Of a DNA stretch of 64,000 nucleotides, positions 53,738-61,658 are shown one piece after another. A program made the position numbers and the translations under genes. The stretch covers positions 372,001 to 436,000 of the forward strand of contig DATNQN010000057.1 of assembly GCA_036703985.1 (NCBI GenBank), in the 5' to 3' direction. The notes beneath the pieces were generated by a model. The model was not told the DNA's origin. It saw nothing but the letters and a program-made list of their open reading frames with translations, and ran no database searches. Origin of the DNA: Leptolyngbyaceae cyanobacterium (lineage in GTDB: Bacteria; Cyanobacteriota; Cyanobacteriia; Cyanobacteriales; Aerosakkonemataceae). The first letter of the stretch is position 1. The number at the start of each line of letters is the position of its first letter.

Positions 53738-54649
53738 ATGACAATGCCAAATTTTTTAGTAATTGGTGCTGGTAAAGCTGGTAGTACCTCGATCGACGAG
53801 TATTTGAAGCAACATCCGCAAATTTATATGAGTCCCGTCAAAGAACCGAACTTTTTTGCATTGGAAGGAGAAAAGGTAGATTTTCGAGGCCCAAAAGCGG
53901 AAAATTTGATTAATTCTTGGTCTGTTACTGATATTGAAAGTTACCGCGCTTTGTTTAAAGATGTTGGGGAGCAGAAAGCGATCGGAGAAGTATCCCCCTT
54001 GTATCTGTACAGTCCGAAAGCGCCCGATCGGATCAAGCACTACATCCCGGATACCAAAATAATTGCCATTCTCAGACATCCTGCCGATCGCGCTTATTCA
54101 GCTTATTTGTGGTTATTCGGTCAAGAAAGGGAAAAGATCGCCGATTTTGCTAAAGCACTGGCAGCAGAGGAAAGTCGTATCCAAAGTAATTGGGAGTGGA
54201 TTTGGCATTACAAAAATATGGGTTTTTATTATCAGCAGTTACAGCGATATTACGATAGATTCGATCGAAATAAAATTAAAGTTTATTTATTTGAAGACTT
54301 GAAAAAGAATGATGTTGGATTAACTAAGGATCTCTATCAATTTTTAGGTGTTGAAGAAGATTACGTACCAGATACGTCGATCAAATATGCCTACTCAGTT
54401 ATTCCACCTAAAAATAAAGCTTTGCAAGATTTTCTCACTCAGGAGAATTCGCTTAAGCAATTTTTAAGGGGTATTTTACCAGAGAAGCTCAGGAAGCCTT
54501 GGGCAGCTAAAGCTTATAGAAAAAATATGGCTCAATCCTTAAAATTATCCAAGGAAATGCGACAGCAGTTAATTGAAGATTATCGAGAAGATATTTTGAG
54601 ATTGCAAGATTTAATTCAAAGAGACCTTTCATCATGGCTGATTGCTTAG
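53738..54649 (+). CDS. PAPS-dependent sulfotransferase
   Basis: This 303-aa cytoplasmic enzyme has the 5'-phosphosulfate-binding loop FLVIGAGKAGSTSIDEYL (about 6-23), the 3'-phosphate motif ILRHPADRAYSAYLW (Arg113, Ser121) and IGEVSPLYLY, with KVYLFEDLKKN further on. This is the heparan-sulfate/NodH-like sulfotransferase type. It is the first plus-strand gene of the block followed 36 bases later by five glycosyltransferases, so it likely adds sulfate to the same glycan. The substrate is not known. Confidence 0.88.
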   Translation: MTMPNFLVIGAGKAGSTSIDEYLKQHPQIYMSPVKEPNFFALEGEKVDFRGPKAENLINSWSVTDIESYRALFKDVGEQKAIGEVSPLYLYSPKAPDRIKHYIPDTKIIAILRHPADRAYSAYLWLFGQEREKIADFAKALAAEESRIQSNWEWIWHYKNMGFYYQQLQRYYDRFDRNKIKVYLFEDLKKNDVGLTKDLYQFLGVEEDYVPDTSIKYAYSVIPPKNKALQDFLTQENSLKQFLRGILPEKLRKPWAAKAYRKNMAQSLKLSKEMRQQLIEDYREDILRLQDLIQRDLSSWLIA

Positions 54650-54685
54650 TCAAAATAAACAATAACAATTATGTAAATAGCTGAT

Positions 54686-55684
54686 ATGCCACTAATTTCA
54701 GTGATAATTCCGGCTTACAATAATGAAAAAACGATTCGAGAGACGATCGAATCAGTTTTAAATCAAACTTTTTCGGATTTTGAGTTAATTATAATTAACG
54801 ATGGCGCGACTGACTCAACTTTAGAAATTGTCTCCAGCATACAAGATCCTAGAATCAAGGTTTTTTCTTATCCAAACGCTGGTGTTTCTGTCAGCCGCAA
54901 TCGAGGTTTTCAGCTTGCTAGTGGTAAATTTATTTCTTTTCTGGATGCCGATGATTTGTGGACACCAAATAAGTTAGAATTGCAATTAGAAGCTTTGCAA
55001 TCAAATCCTGAAGCCGCAGTTGCTTACAGTTGGCTCGATCGAATTGACGAATCAGGTCAATTTTTAACTAAGGGTAATTATAGAAATTTTACTGGTAATG
55101 TTTACGAACACTTGGTAGAGCAAAATTTTTTAGAGACGGCTTCTAATCCTTTGATTTGCGCTGAAGCTTTAAAGGCAGTAGGTGATTTTAATTCTGAACT
55201 TACTCCTGCTGAAGATTGGGATATGTTTTTGCGATTAGCTGAACATTATCATTTTGTAGTTGTTCCCCGCCCGCAAATTTTATATCGAGTGTCTGCTAAT
55301 GCTCAATCCACTAATATGCTAAAAATGGAAGCTGTTGGCAGACAAATACGTAAAAAAATAGCCGATCGCGCACCCGAACATTTACAGCAGATAAATAGAA
55401 TTGCGATCAAAAGAAGATACAAGTATTACACTTACAAAATAATGGAAGGATTACCAGACAGAGAGAAAGGACTAATAGGGATAAGGTTTTTATGGGAGGC
55501 AATAAAATATGATGCTTCGTTATTAAAAACGCGAGTAATCTGGAAAGTATTGTTAAAAATCGCAATTACCGTACTAACGCCACGTCAAGTAGCTGTATTT
55601 TTACAAAAGAAATACCCAAAATTATTTAATATTGAAACATTAATGATTCATGCCAATAAGGATATGTCCTTGGAAAGTGAATAA
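54686..55684 (+). CDS. GT2 glycosyltransferase, tandem paralogue 1 of 5
   Basis: This 332-aa GT-A fold protein begins LISVIIPAYNNEKTIRETIE. Next comes IINDGATDSTLEIV (Ala instead of the Ser usual at this position), then SVSRNRGFQLASG, metal-binding DADDLW, AAVAYSWLDRIDESG and PAEDWDMFLRLAEHYHF with the ED catalytic pair. The C-terminal ~90 residues are basic and helical (RFLWEAIKYDASLLKTRVIWKVLLK, in pieces), shared by all five copies. It is 36 bases after the sulfotransferase. Confidence 0.87.
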   Translation: MPLISVIIPAYNNEKTIRETIESVLNQTFSDFELIIINDGATDSTLEIVSSIQDPRIKVFSYPNAGVSVSRNRGFQLASGKFISFLDADDLWTPNKLELQLEALQSNPEAAVAYSWLDRIDESGQFLTKGNYRNFTGNVYEHLVEQNFLETASNPLICAEALKAVGDFNSELTPAEDWDMFLRLAEHYHFVVVPRPQILYRVSANAQSTNMLKMEAVGRQIRKKIADRAPEHLQQINRIAIKRRYKYYTYKIMEGLPDREKGLIGIRFLWEAIKYDASLLKTRVIWKVLLKIAITVLTPRQVAVFLQKKYPKLFNIETLMIHANKDMSLESE

Positions 55685-55704
55685 ATATATATAGCAAGTT
55701 AAAT

Positions 55705-56691
55705 ATGGCAGTTATTTCAGTAATTATTCCTGCATATAATAGCGAACAAACAATTCGAGAGACGATCGAATCAGTTTTACAGCAAACGTTTTCGGATTTT
55801 GAATTAATCGCGATCGATGATGGTTCAACTGATAAAACATTAGAGATTGCTTCGAGTTTCAAAGATACTCGAATAAAAGTTTTTTCTTATCCCAATGCTG
55901 GCGGTGCTGTCAGTCGCAATCGCGGTTTCTCCCATTCTTCGGGAGAATTTATCGCTTTTTTAGATGCGGATGATTTATGGACGCCGGACAAGCTAGAATT
56001 GCAATTAAAAGCTTTGCAAGATAATCCAGAAGCGGCGGTAGCTTACAGTTGGTTAGATGCGATCGATGAAGCGGGAAAATTTCTAAGAGAAGGTAATCAT
56101 AGAACGGAAAATGGCGATATTTTTGCCAAACTTTTTTTAATTCCATTTGTAGAAAGCGGTTCCAATCCCTTGATTCGCAGACAAGCTTTTATCGATGTTG
56201 GTGGTTTTGATGAATCACTTACAGCCAGTCAAGATTATGATTTGTATTTGCGATTGGCAGCGCGGTATAATTTTGTAGCGGTGCCATCAGCGCAAGTTTT
56301 ATATCGAATTTCAGCTAATTCTATGTCTGCTAACGTTCGCAGACAAGAAGCAACCAGCTTGTTCGTGAGAGAACGTGCTTTTAAAGAATCTCCTCAACCT
56401 TTACCTTCAGAGTTAAAGCAATATAGTATCGCCAACTTTTATAAAGATATTATGTTTCGATTGCTGAACATGAATCCGCAAAGAAAAAGGGGTTTGGAAG
56501 CAGCGCGATTTCTCTGGTATGCTGTGAAATACGATCCGGCACTATTGCGAAGGAGAATTCTTTGGAAGGTGGTGTTGAGAATTTTCGCGATCGTACTTTT
56601 ACCACCCCAACAAGCTGAGTTATTGCTCAACAGAATGAACAAGTTAGCAGATATTAGCACTTTATATATATTTATGCGACAAGAACCTTAA
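55705..56691 (+). CDS. GT2 glycosyltransferase, tandem paralogue 2 of 5
   Basis: This 328-aa protein has the same architecture as its neighbours: VISVIIPAYNSEQTIRETIE, IAIDDGSTDKTLEI, AVSRNRGFSHSSG, LDADDLW and AAVAYSWLDAIDEAG. It differs at the catalytic-base region: TASQDYDLYLRLAARYNF has Gln where the other copies have Glu. This could lower or change activity. It starts 20 bases after copy 1 with an ATG and is part of a single dense transcription block. Confidence 0.85.
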   Translation: MAVISVIIPAYNSEQTIRETIESVLQQTFSDFELIAIDDGSTDKTLEIASSFKDTRIKVFSYPNAGGAVSRNRGFSHSSGEFIAFLDADDLWTPDKLELQLKALQDNPEAAVAYSWLDAIDEAGKFLREGNHRTENGDIFAKLFLIPFVESGSNPLIRRQAFIDVGGFDESLTASQDYDLYLRLAARYNFVAVPSAQVLYRISANSMSANVRRQEATSLFVRERAFKESPQPLPSELKQYSIANFYKDIMFRLLNMNPQRKRGLEAARFLWYAVKYDPALLRRRILWKVVLRIFAIVLLPPQQAELLLNRMNKLADISTLYIFMRQEP

Positions 56692-56694
56692 AAT

Positions 56695-57693
56695 ATGACA
56701 ATGATTTCTGTAGTTATACCTGTTTATAATGGTGAAAAAACCCTGAAAGAAACGATCGAATCGGTTTTAACCCAAACTTTTCAAGATTTTGAGTTAATTA
56801 TAATTAACGATGGCTCTACTGACAACAGTTTAGAAATTATTTCTGGTATTAAAGATGAAAGAATAAAGGTATTTTCTTACCCAAATGCTGGCTTATCTGC
56901 TAGCCGCAATCGAGGTATCGATCTCGCGAACGGGGAATATATTTCTTTTATCGATGCGGATGATTTATGGACACTTGATAAATTAGAAGCTCAATTAAAA
57001 ACACTGCAAGAAAATCCTGAAGCGGCAGTAGCTTATAGTTGGACTGACTGCATAGATGAATCGGGTAAATTTTTAGGGAAAGGTAGTTATTTTAGTTTTA
57101 GCGGTGATGTGCGTGCTAATCTTTTATTAACTAATTTTATTGATAGCGGATCGAATGTTTTAATTCGCATGGAAGCCTTAAAAAAGGTTGGTAATTTCGA
57201 TGAATCGCGTCAATCTTGCGAAGATTGGGATATGTGGTTGCGGTTAGCAATTAACTATAGTTTCGCGGCAGTATCCAAGCCGCAAATTTTATATCGAATG
57301 TCTTCTAGTTCGATGTCGGTTAATTTCTTGCGGATGGAAAGAGAAAGCTTAGATGTAATAGAAAAAGCTTGCGATCGCGATCCGGCATATTTTTCACCAT
57401 TCAAGCAGTTAAGCAAAGGAAACATTTATAAGTACCTGCTGTTTCGCTCGCTTACGTTAGCGACGAAACGAGAGGATGGTTTAATGGCGGCTAGATTTTC
57501 ATGGCAATCTTTGAAATACGATCGTTCTTTGCTAAAAACAAAAGTTATTTGGAAAATTTTATTTAGAATCGTTACCTTACTTTTATTGCCGAAAGAAATG
57601 GCTGTTACAACGATCGCTAAATATAAAAGGCTATATAATATAGATTCTCTACTAATATATATGAGAAAAGGAGTACCTTTTGAAGGAAAATAA
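56695..57693 (+). CDS. GT2 glycosyltransferase, tandem paralogue 3 of 5
   Basis: This 332-aa protein contains MISVVIPVYNGEKTLKETIE, IINDGSTDNSLEI, SASRNRGIDLANG, IDADDLW, AAVAYSWTDCIDESG and SCEDWDMWLRLAINYSF. The ED pair and DxD are intact. Only three bases separate its ATG from the stop of copy 2, implying translational coupling. Donor and acceptor are unknown. Confidence 0.87.
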   Translation: MTMISVVIPVYNGEKTLKETIESVLTQTFQDFELIIINDGSTDNSLEIISGIKDERIKVFSYPNAGLSASRNRGIDLANGEYISFIDADDLWTLDKLEAQLKTLQENPEAAVAYSWTDCIDESGKFLGKGSYFSFSGDVRANLLLTNFIDSGSNVLIRMEALKKVGNFDESRQSCEDWDMWLRLAINYSFAAVSKPQILYRMSSSSMSVNFLRMERESLDVIEKACDRDPAYFSPFKQLSKGNIYKYLLFRSLTLATKREDGLMAARFSWQSLKYDRSLLKTKVIWKILFRIVTLLLLPKEMAVTTIAKYKRLYNIDSLLIYMRKGVPFEGK

Positions 57694-57718
57694 CTAATTT
57701 TTCAAAGAGGTGAATAAT

Positions 57719-58705
57719 ATGCCAACTATCTCTGTAATTATTCCTGTCTATAATGGTGAGAAAACGATTCGAGAAACTATCGAATCGGTTTTGAATCAAA
57801 CTTTTACGGATTTTGAATTAATCGTAATTGATGATGGTTCCCAGGATAAAACTGTAGAGATTGTTTCCAGCATAAGAGATGAGCGTTTAAAGATATTTTC
57901 TTACCCTAATTCAGGGGTTTCTATCAGTCGCAATCGTGGAATTTCTCATGTTTCTGGTGAATACATATCCTTTATAGATGCTGACGATCTCTGGACAGAA
58001 GATAAATTAGAATTGCAATTAAAAGCGTTAAAAGAAAATTCTCAAGCTGCTGTTGCTTATAGTTGGACTAAATGTATTGATGAATCAGGTAATTTTTCAC
58101 GCCGAGGTAGCCATATTAGCGTTACTGGCGATGTTTATGCCAAACTGTTATTAATTGATTTTATCGAAAATGGTTCCAATCCTTTAATTCGCAAACAAGC
58201 TTTAACAGAAGTGGGAGAGTTTGATGCGTCAGTTACTCCTTCTGAAGACAGAGATATGTGGCTACGTTTAGCTGCTAAATATCATTTTGTTGCTGTTCCT
58301 TCCCCACAAATTTTATATCGCCAATCAGATAATTCGGCTTCAGCTAATATTGCCAAGCAAAAGGTGGCTAGCTTGAAAGTAATTGAAAAAGCTTTCGAGC
58401 GAACACCTGCATCTTTACAGTATTTAAAAAGGTATTCTGTTGGTAATATTTACAAGGGTCTTACTTTCAAAGCTTTGGAAGGGAACCCACATCCAAAACA
58501 GGGATTAATAGCAGCTAGATTGCTTTGGATTTCTGTTAAAAACGATCCTAATCTACTGAAGACACGAGTAATTTGGAAAGCCTTGTTAAAAATTGCCGTA
58601 ATGATTATTTTACCGCCTCAACTATCTCAAGGATTAATAAGTAAATTTAAAGCAATGTTTAATACTACCACTATTCTTGGTTACTTACAATTAGAATTAT
58701 TTTAG
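57719..58705 (+). CDS. GT2 glycosyltransferase, tandem paralogue 4 of 5
   Basis: This 328-aa protein contains TISVIIPVYNGEKTIRETIE, IVIDDGSQDKTVEI, SISRNRGISHVSG, IDADDLW, AAVAYSWTKCIDESG and TPSEDRDMWLRLAAKYHF; the Trp after ED is replaced by Arg. The ATG at 57719 with AAAGAGG before it is preferred over a GTG three codons upstream. The shared basic C-terminus (ARLLWISVKNDPNLLKTRVIWKALL, in pieces) is present. Confidence 0.87.
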   Translation: MPTISVIIPVYNGEKTIRETIESVLNQTFTDFELIVIDDGSQDKTVEIVSSIRDERLKIFSYPNSGVSISRNRGISHVSGEYISFIDADDLWTEDKLELQLKALKENSQAAVAYSWTKCIDESGNFSRRGSHISVTGDVYAKLLLIDFIENGSNPLIRKQALTEVGEFDASVTPSEDRDMWLRLAAKYHFVAVPSPQILYRQSDNSASANIAKQKVASLKVIEKAFERTPASLQYLKRYSVGNIYKGLTFKALEGNPHPKQGLIAARLLWISVKNDPNLLKTRVIWKALLKIAVMIILPPQLSQGLISKFKAMFNTTTILGYLQLELF

Positions 58706-58713
58706 GATTTAAG

Positions 58714-59667
58714 ATGCCAAATATATCAGTAATTATTCCAGTTTATAATAGCGAAAAGACAATTCGAGAAACAATCGAGTCGGTATTAAATCAAACTTTT
58801 ACAGATTTCGAGCTAATCATTATTAACGATGGTTCTCAAGATTCTAGCTTAGAGATTATTTCCAGTATCCAAGACACCCGTTTGAAAGTATTTTCCTATC
58901 CAAATGCGGGGGTATCAGCTAGTAGAAATCGCGGTATAGATCGAGCAAGTGGCGAATATATTGCTTTTTTGGATTCGGATGATTTGTGGACAGCTGATAA
59001 GTTGGAATCTCAGTTACAGGCTTTGCAAGCTAATCCTCATGCAGCCGTTGCTTATAGTTGGACTGAATATATCGATCGATCTGGTAAATTTGTCTGTCCC
59101 GGTAATCACGTCACTGCTAGTGGGAATGTTTACGAGCAGCTTTTACTGCAAAATTTCTTAGAAAATGGCTCTACACCATTAATTCGGAAGGAAGCTTTGA
59201 TAAAAGTGGGGAATTTTGATGAGTCATTATTTGGCCCTGAAGATTGGGATATATACTTACGTTTGGCTGCAAATTATCAGTTTGTAGCCGTACCGAAAGT
59301 GCAAGTTTTATATCGAATCTCAGCTAATTCAGTTTCTTCTAATGTTTTCCGGCAGGCATCAGAATGCTTAAAGGTGATTGAGAGAGCTTTTAACCAGGCT
59401 CCAGCATCTTTACAACATCTGAAAAAAATGAGTATTTCTAATCTTTATCAATATTTAGTTTTTAAGACGATCGAAGGTTATCCCAATCGAGAGCAGGGTG
59501 TAGCGGCGGCGAAATGTCTTTGGCTTGCGATCGTTAATGACCCGGCTCTGCTGAAAAAGCGATCGCGCCTAATCTCGATCGTATTTATTAAGATATTAGC
59601 TATTATTTTATTACCTCAATCTCCAAAATTTTTCGATAAAATTAAGGCTGTTTTTAGAAAATCATAA
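58714..59667 (+). CDS. GT2 glycosyltransferase, tandem paralogue 5 of 5
   Basis: This 317-aa protein contains NISVIIPVYNSEKTIRETIE, IINDGSQDSSLEI, SASRNRGIDRASG, metal-binding site DSDDLW (Ser in place of Ala), AAVAYSWTEYIDRSG and FGPEDWDIYLRLAANYQF. It is slightly shorter at the C-terminus than the other copies. It starts eight bases after copy 4 and ends the plus-strand block, converging with the HpsE-like pair 19 bases away. Confidence 0.87.
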   Translation: MPNISVIIPVYNSEKTIRETIESVLNQTFTDFELIIINDGSQDSSLEIISSIQDTRLKVFSYPNAGVSASRNRGIDRASGEYIAFLDSDDLWTADKLESQLQALQANPHAAVAYSWTEYIDRSGKFVCPGNHVTASGNVYEQLLLQNFLENGSTPLIRKEALIKVGNFDESLFGPEDWDIYLRLAANYQFVAVPKVQVLYRISANSVSSNVFRQASECLKVIERAFNQAPASLQHLKKMSISNLYQYLVFKTIEGYPNREQGVAAAKCLWLAIVNDPALLKKRSRLISIVFIKILAIILLPQSPKFFDKIKAVFRKS

Positions 59668-59686
59668 ACAGTTAACTTCTGGATAA

Positions 59687-60628
59687 CTAAAATTTTAGGA
59701 TTAACCAATAAAAAGGGCTAATTAAGCTTCCGATAAAAAAAGCCATTTCGCACTCAGCAACTAAGTCATTTTTAAATTTTCCTCGATATTTAATGAAGTG
59801 CATTACAACGCGACGCAAGTTACCTAAAAAAGTTCTAACAGCAATTACTGGTTTTTGTTGAGGTGCAGCATTAATCATGCGGAGTTGACAAGTAGCTAAA
59901 CCACAATTACGAGATATACAAAGCAAATAACTTCTTTCTAAACGTCTGCTGGGAATTTGATGATATGTCTGCATTGCCGGATTGTACCAAATTTCCCAAC
60001 CTGCTTTATGGATGTGAAGTGATATTTCGTAGTCGTCTCCTTGGGACAAAGATTTACCTATTCTTCCTGTTAAAATAGGCGTGTCGGGTATGCTTTCGCA
60101 CCATGCTTGTTTGCGGACTACTAAAGCTGCACCGGGAGGAAGTCTGAGGTTTTGCGGTTCGTATAAAATTGGTTCTGCACCGCATCTCTTAATTGCCAAA
60201 AAAGATTCTATTCTTTGGAAGTTTTCCGGAGGTTGCACTTCAAAATCACCGTGAATTTGACCGCCGTAAACACCTGCTTTTGGATGTTCTTGCCCGAATG
60301 AATAAGCTGTTGCAACCCAGTTATTATCGGGTAGATTGTCATCATCTAAAAAAGCAACTAATTCTCCGTTTGCTTCTGCGATCGCGCGTTTTCTTGCCCA
60401 GACTAATCCCTGTTTGGGTTCAAAAACGTATTTAAGAGGGTAAGGGTATTTCCAGGTATTTTGATACTCTTTAACTACTTTAGATGTACTATCATTACTA
60501 TTATTATCAATTACAATGATTTCCCAGTTAAAGGATTCTGTGGCTGTTTGCGATCGCAATTTTTCTAAAACTTTCGGTAATCTGTTTTCCCCATTATAAG
60601 TAGGTATCGCAACTGTTATATTAATCAT
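59687..60628 (-). CDS. HpsE-like family 2 glycosyltransferase (second of pair)
   Basis: This 313-aa protein contains INITVAIPTYNGENRLPKVLEKL, EIIVIDNNSNDSTSKVV, YVFEPKQGLVWARKRAIAEANGELVAFLDDDNLPD (in pieces; the DDD metal site), YGGQIHG and LSQGDDYEISLHIHKAGWE as the catalytic region. This start and the AFLDDDNLP motif match the HpsE type of hormogonium polysaccharide glycosyltransferase, from memory. A C-terminal hydrophobic stretch (MAFFIGSLISPFYWLIL) may bind the membrane. Its ATG overlaps the stop of the upstream gene by eight bases. Confidence 0.82.
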   Translation of the reverse strand: MINITVAIPTYNGENRLPKVLEKLRSQTATESFNWEIIVIDNNSNDSTSKVVKEYQNTWKYPYPLKYVFEPKQGLVWARKRAIAEANGELVAFLDDDNLPDNNWVATAYSFGQEHPKAGVYGGQIHGDFEVQPPENFQRIESFLAIKRCGAEPILYEPQNLRLPPGAALVVRKQAWCESIPDTPILTGRIGKSLSQGDDYEISLHIHKAGWEIWYNPAMQTYHQIPSRRLERSYLLCISRNCGLATCQLRMINAAPQQKPVIAVRTFLGNLRRVVMHFIKYRGKFKNDLVAECEMAFFIGSLISPFYWLILKF

Positions 60629-61583
60629 TAGAATTACTCTCTAAATATATTTTTCGCCAGATAAAAAATGGGCTGACTAAACTACTTAAATATAACTGCA
60701 TTTCACAAGCCGCCACTACATCGGTTTTGACTTTAGTGCGATATTTCAATAAGTGAAAAATAATTTTTTTAGTATCGTTTATCATATAAGCGATATTTAC
60801 CAGAGGTTTTAGCCAAGGTTGAATACCGATCGTTCTAGTTACATAACGACTCAAACCAATCCCGCGAGCTAATGAAATGAGATAGCTTTTTTCTAGCCTC
60901 CATTTGGAAATTTTATGATCGATTTCCATCTCAGGATTATACCAAATTTCCCAATCCGAGTTCTGAATATATGATAATACTTCTAAATCTTCACTTGTTA
61001 GCATTTTGCCATGTGCTCTACCTGTCAAAATTAGTTGCTTAGGAACATTTTCTAGCCATGCTTGTTTGCGTATAACTAGACCTGCTGATGGAGGTAATAG
61101 TTTACTAGAAGGGTTGTATAAAAGCGGATTTTCACCTCTTTCTATAATTGCTAATAGTGAGGCAATTCTCTTAAAATTTTTTGGCGGCTCAATTTCGTAC
61201 ATTGGATGAATTTGACTACCGTAAGCACCAGCTTTTGGATATTCTTGGCTAAATAAATAAGCTTTTGATACCCAATCAAGTGCAGGGAGATTATCGTCAT
61301 CTAAAAAACCAATCAGTGAACTATTCGCCTCTTCAATTGCTTTTTGTCGTGCAAATCCTGCACCTTGTTTTTGCTCGTAATAGTATCTTATTGGGTACGG
61401 ACATGACCAATTTTTTTGGTAATCTTCTACTATCTTTTTGGTACGATCGCTGCTATTGTTATCAACAACAATGATTTCCCAAGAAATGCTTTCAGTATTA
61501 ATTTGCGCTCTTAGCCGTTCCAGAACTTCTGGCAAACGATTTTCCCCATTGTAAGTAGGAATGGCAACCGTGAAGTCTAGCAT
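60621..61583 (-). CDS. HpsE-like family 2 glycosyltransferase (first of pair)
   Basis: This 320-aa protein starts at the ATG at 61583 (LDFTVAIPTYNGENRLPEVLERL); a longer open frame upstream adds 21 unrelated residues. EIIVVDNNSSDRTKKIV, GFARQKAIEEANSSLIGFLDDDNLPALDWV, YGSQIHP and MLTSEDLEVLSYIQNSDWE follow. It is a clear paralogue of the following gene and overlaps it by eight bases. It lies 75 bases downstream of clpB, separated from it by a hairpin. Confidence 0.82.
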   Translation of the reverse strand: MLDFTVAIPTYNGENRLPEVLERLRAQINTESISWEIIVVDNNSSDRTKKIVEDYQKNWSCPYPIRYYYEQKQGAGFARQKAIEEANSSLIGFLDDDNLPALDWVSKAYLFSQEYPKAGAYGSQIHPMYEIEPPKNFKRIASLLAIIERGENPLLYNPSSKLLPPSAGLVIRKQAWLENVPKQLILTGRAHGKMLTSEDLEVLSYIQNSDWEIWYNPEMEIDHKISKWRLEKSYLISLARGIGLSRYVTRTIGIQPWLKPLVNIAYMINDTKKIIFHLLKYRTKVKTDVVAACEMQLYLSSLVSPFFIWRKIYLESNSND

Positions 61584-61605
61584 AGGGAATTTTTTGTTTG
61601 GTGAA

Positions 61606-61653
61606 TTGGAAAATGGGAAAAAATATCTGGCTTCCCAATTTCCCATTTCCCAA
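61606..61653 (-). terminator. Hairpin after clpB
   Basis: TTGGAAAATGGGAA (61606..61619) pairs with TTCCCATTTCCCAA (61640..61653): a 14-bp stem with one mismatch and a 20-base loop. It begins just beyond the clpB stop on the minus strand, where an A/T-rich run follows. Confidence 0.65.
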
Positions 61654-61658
61654 TATGG

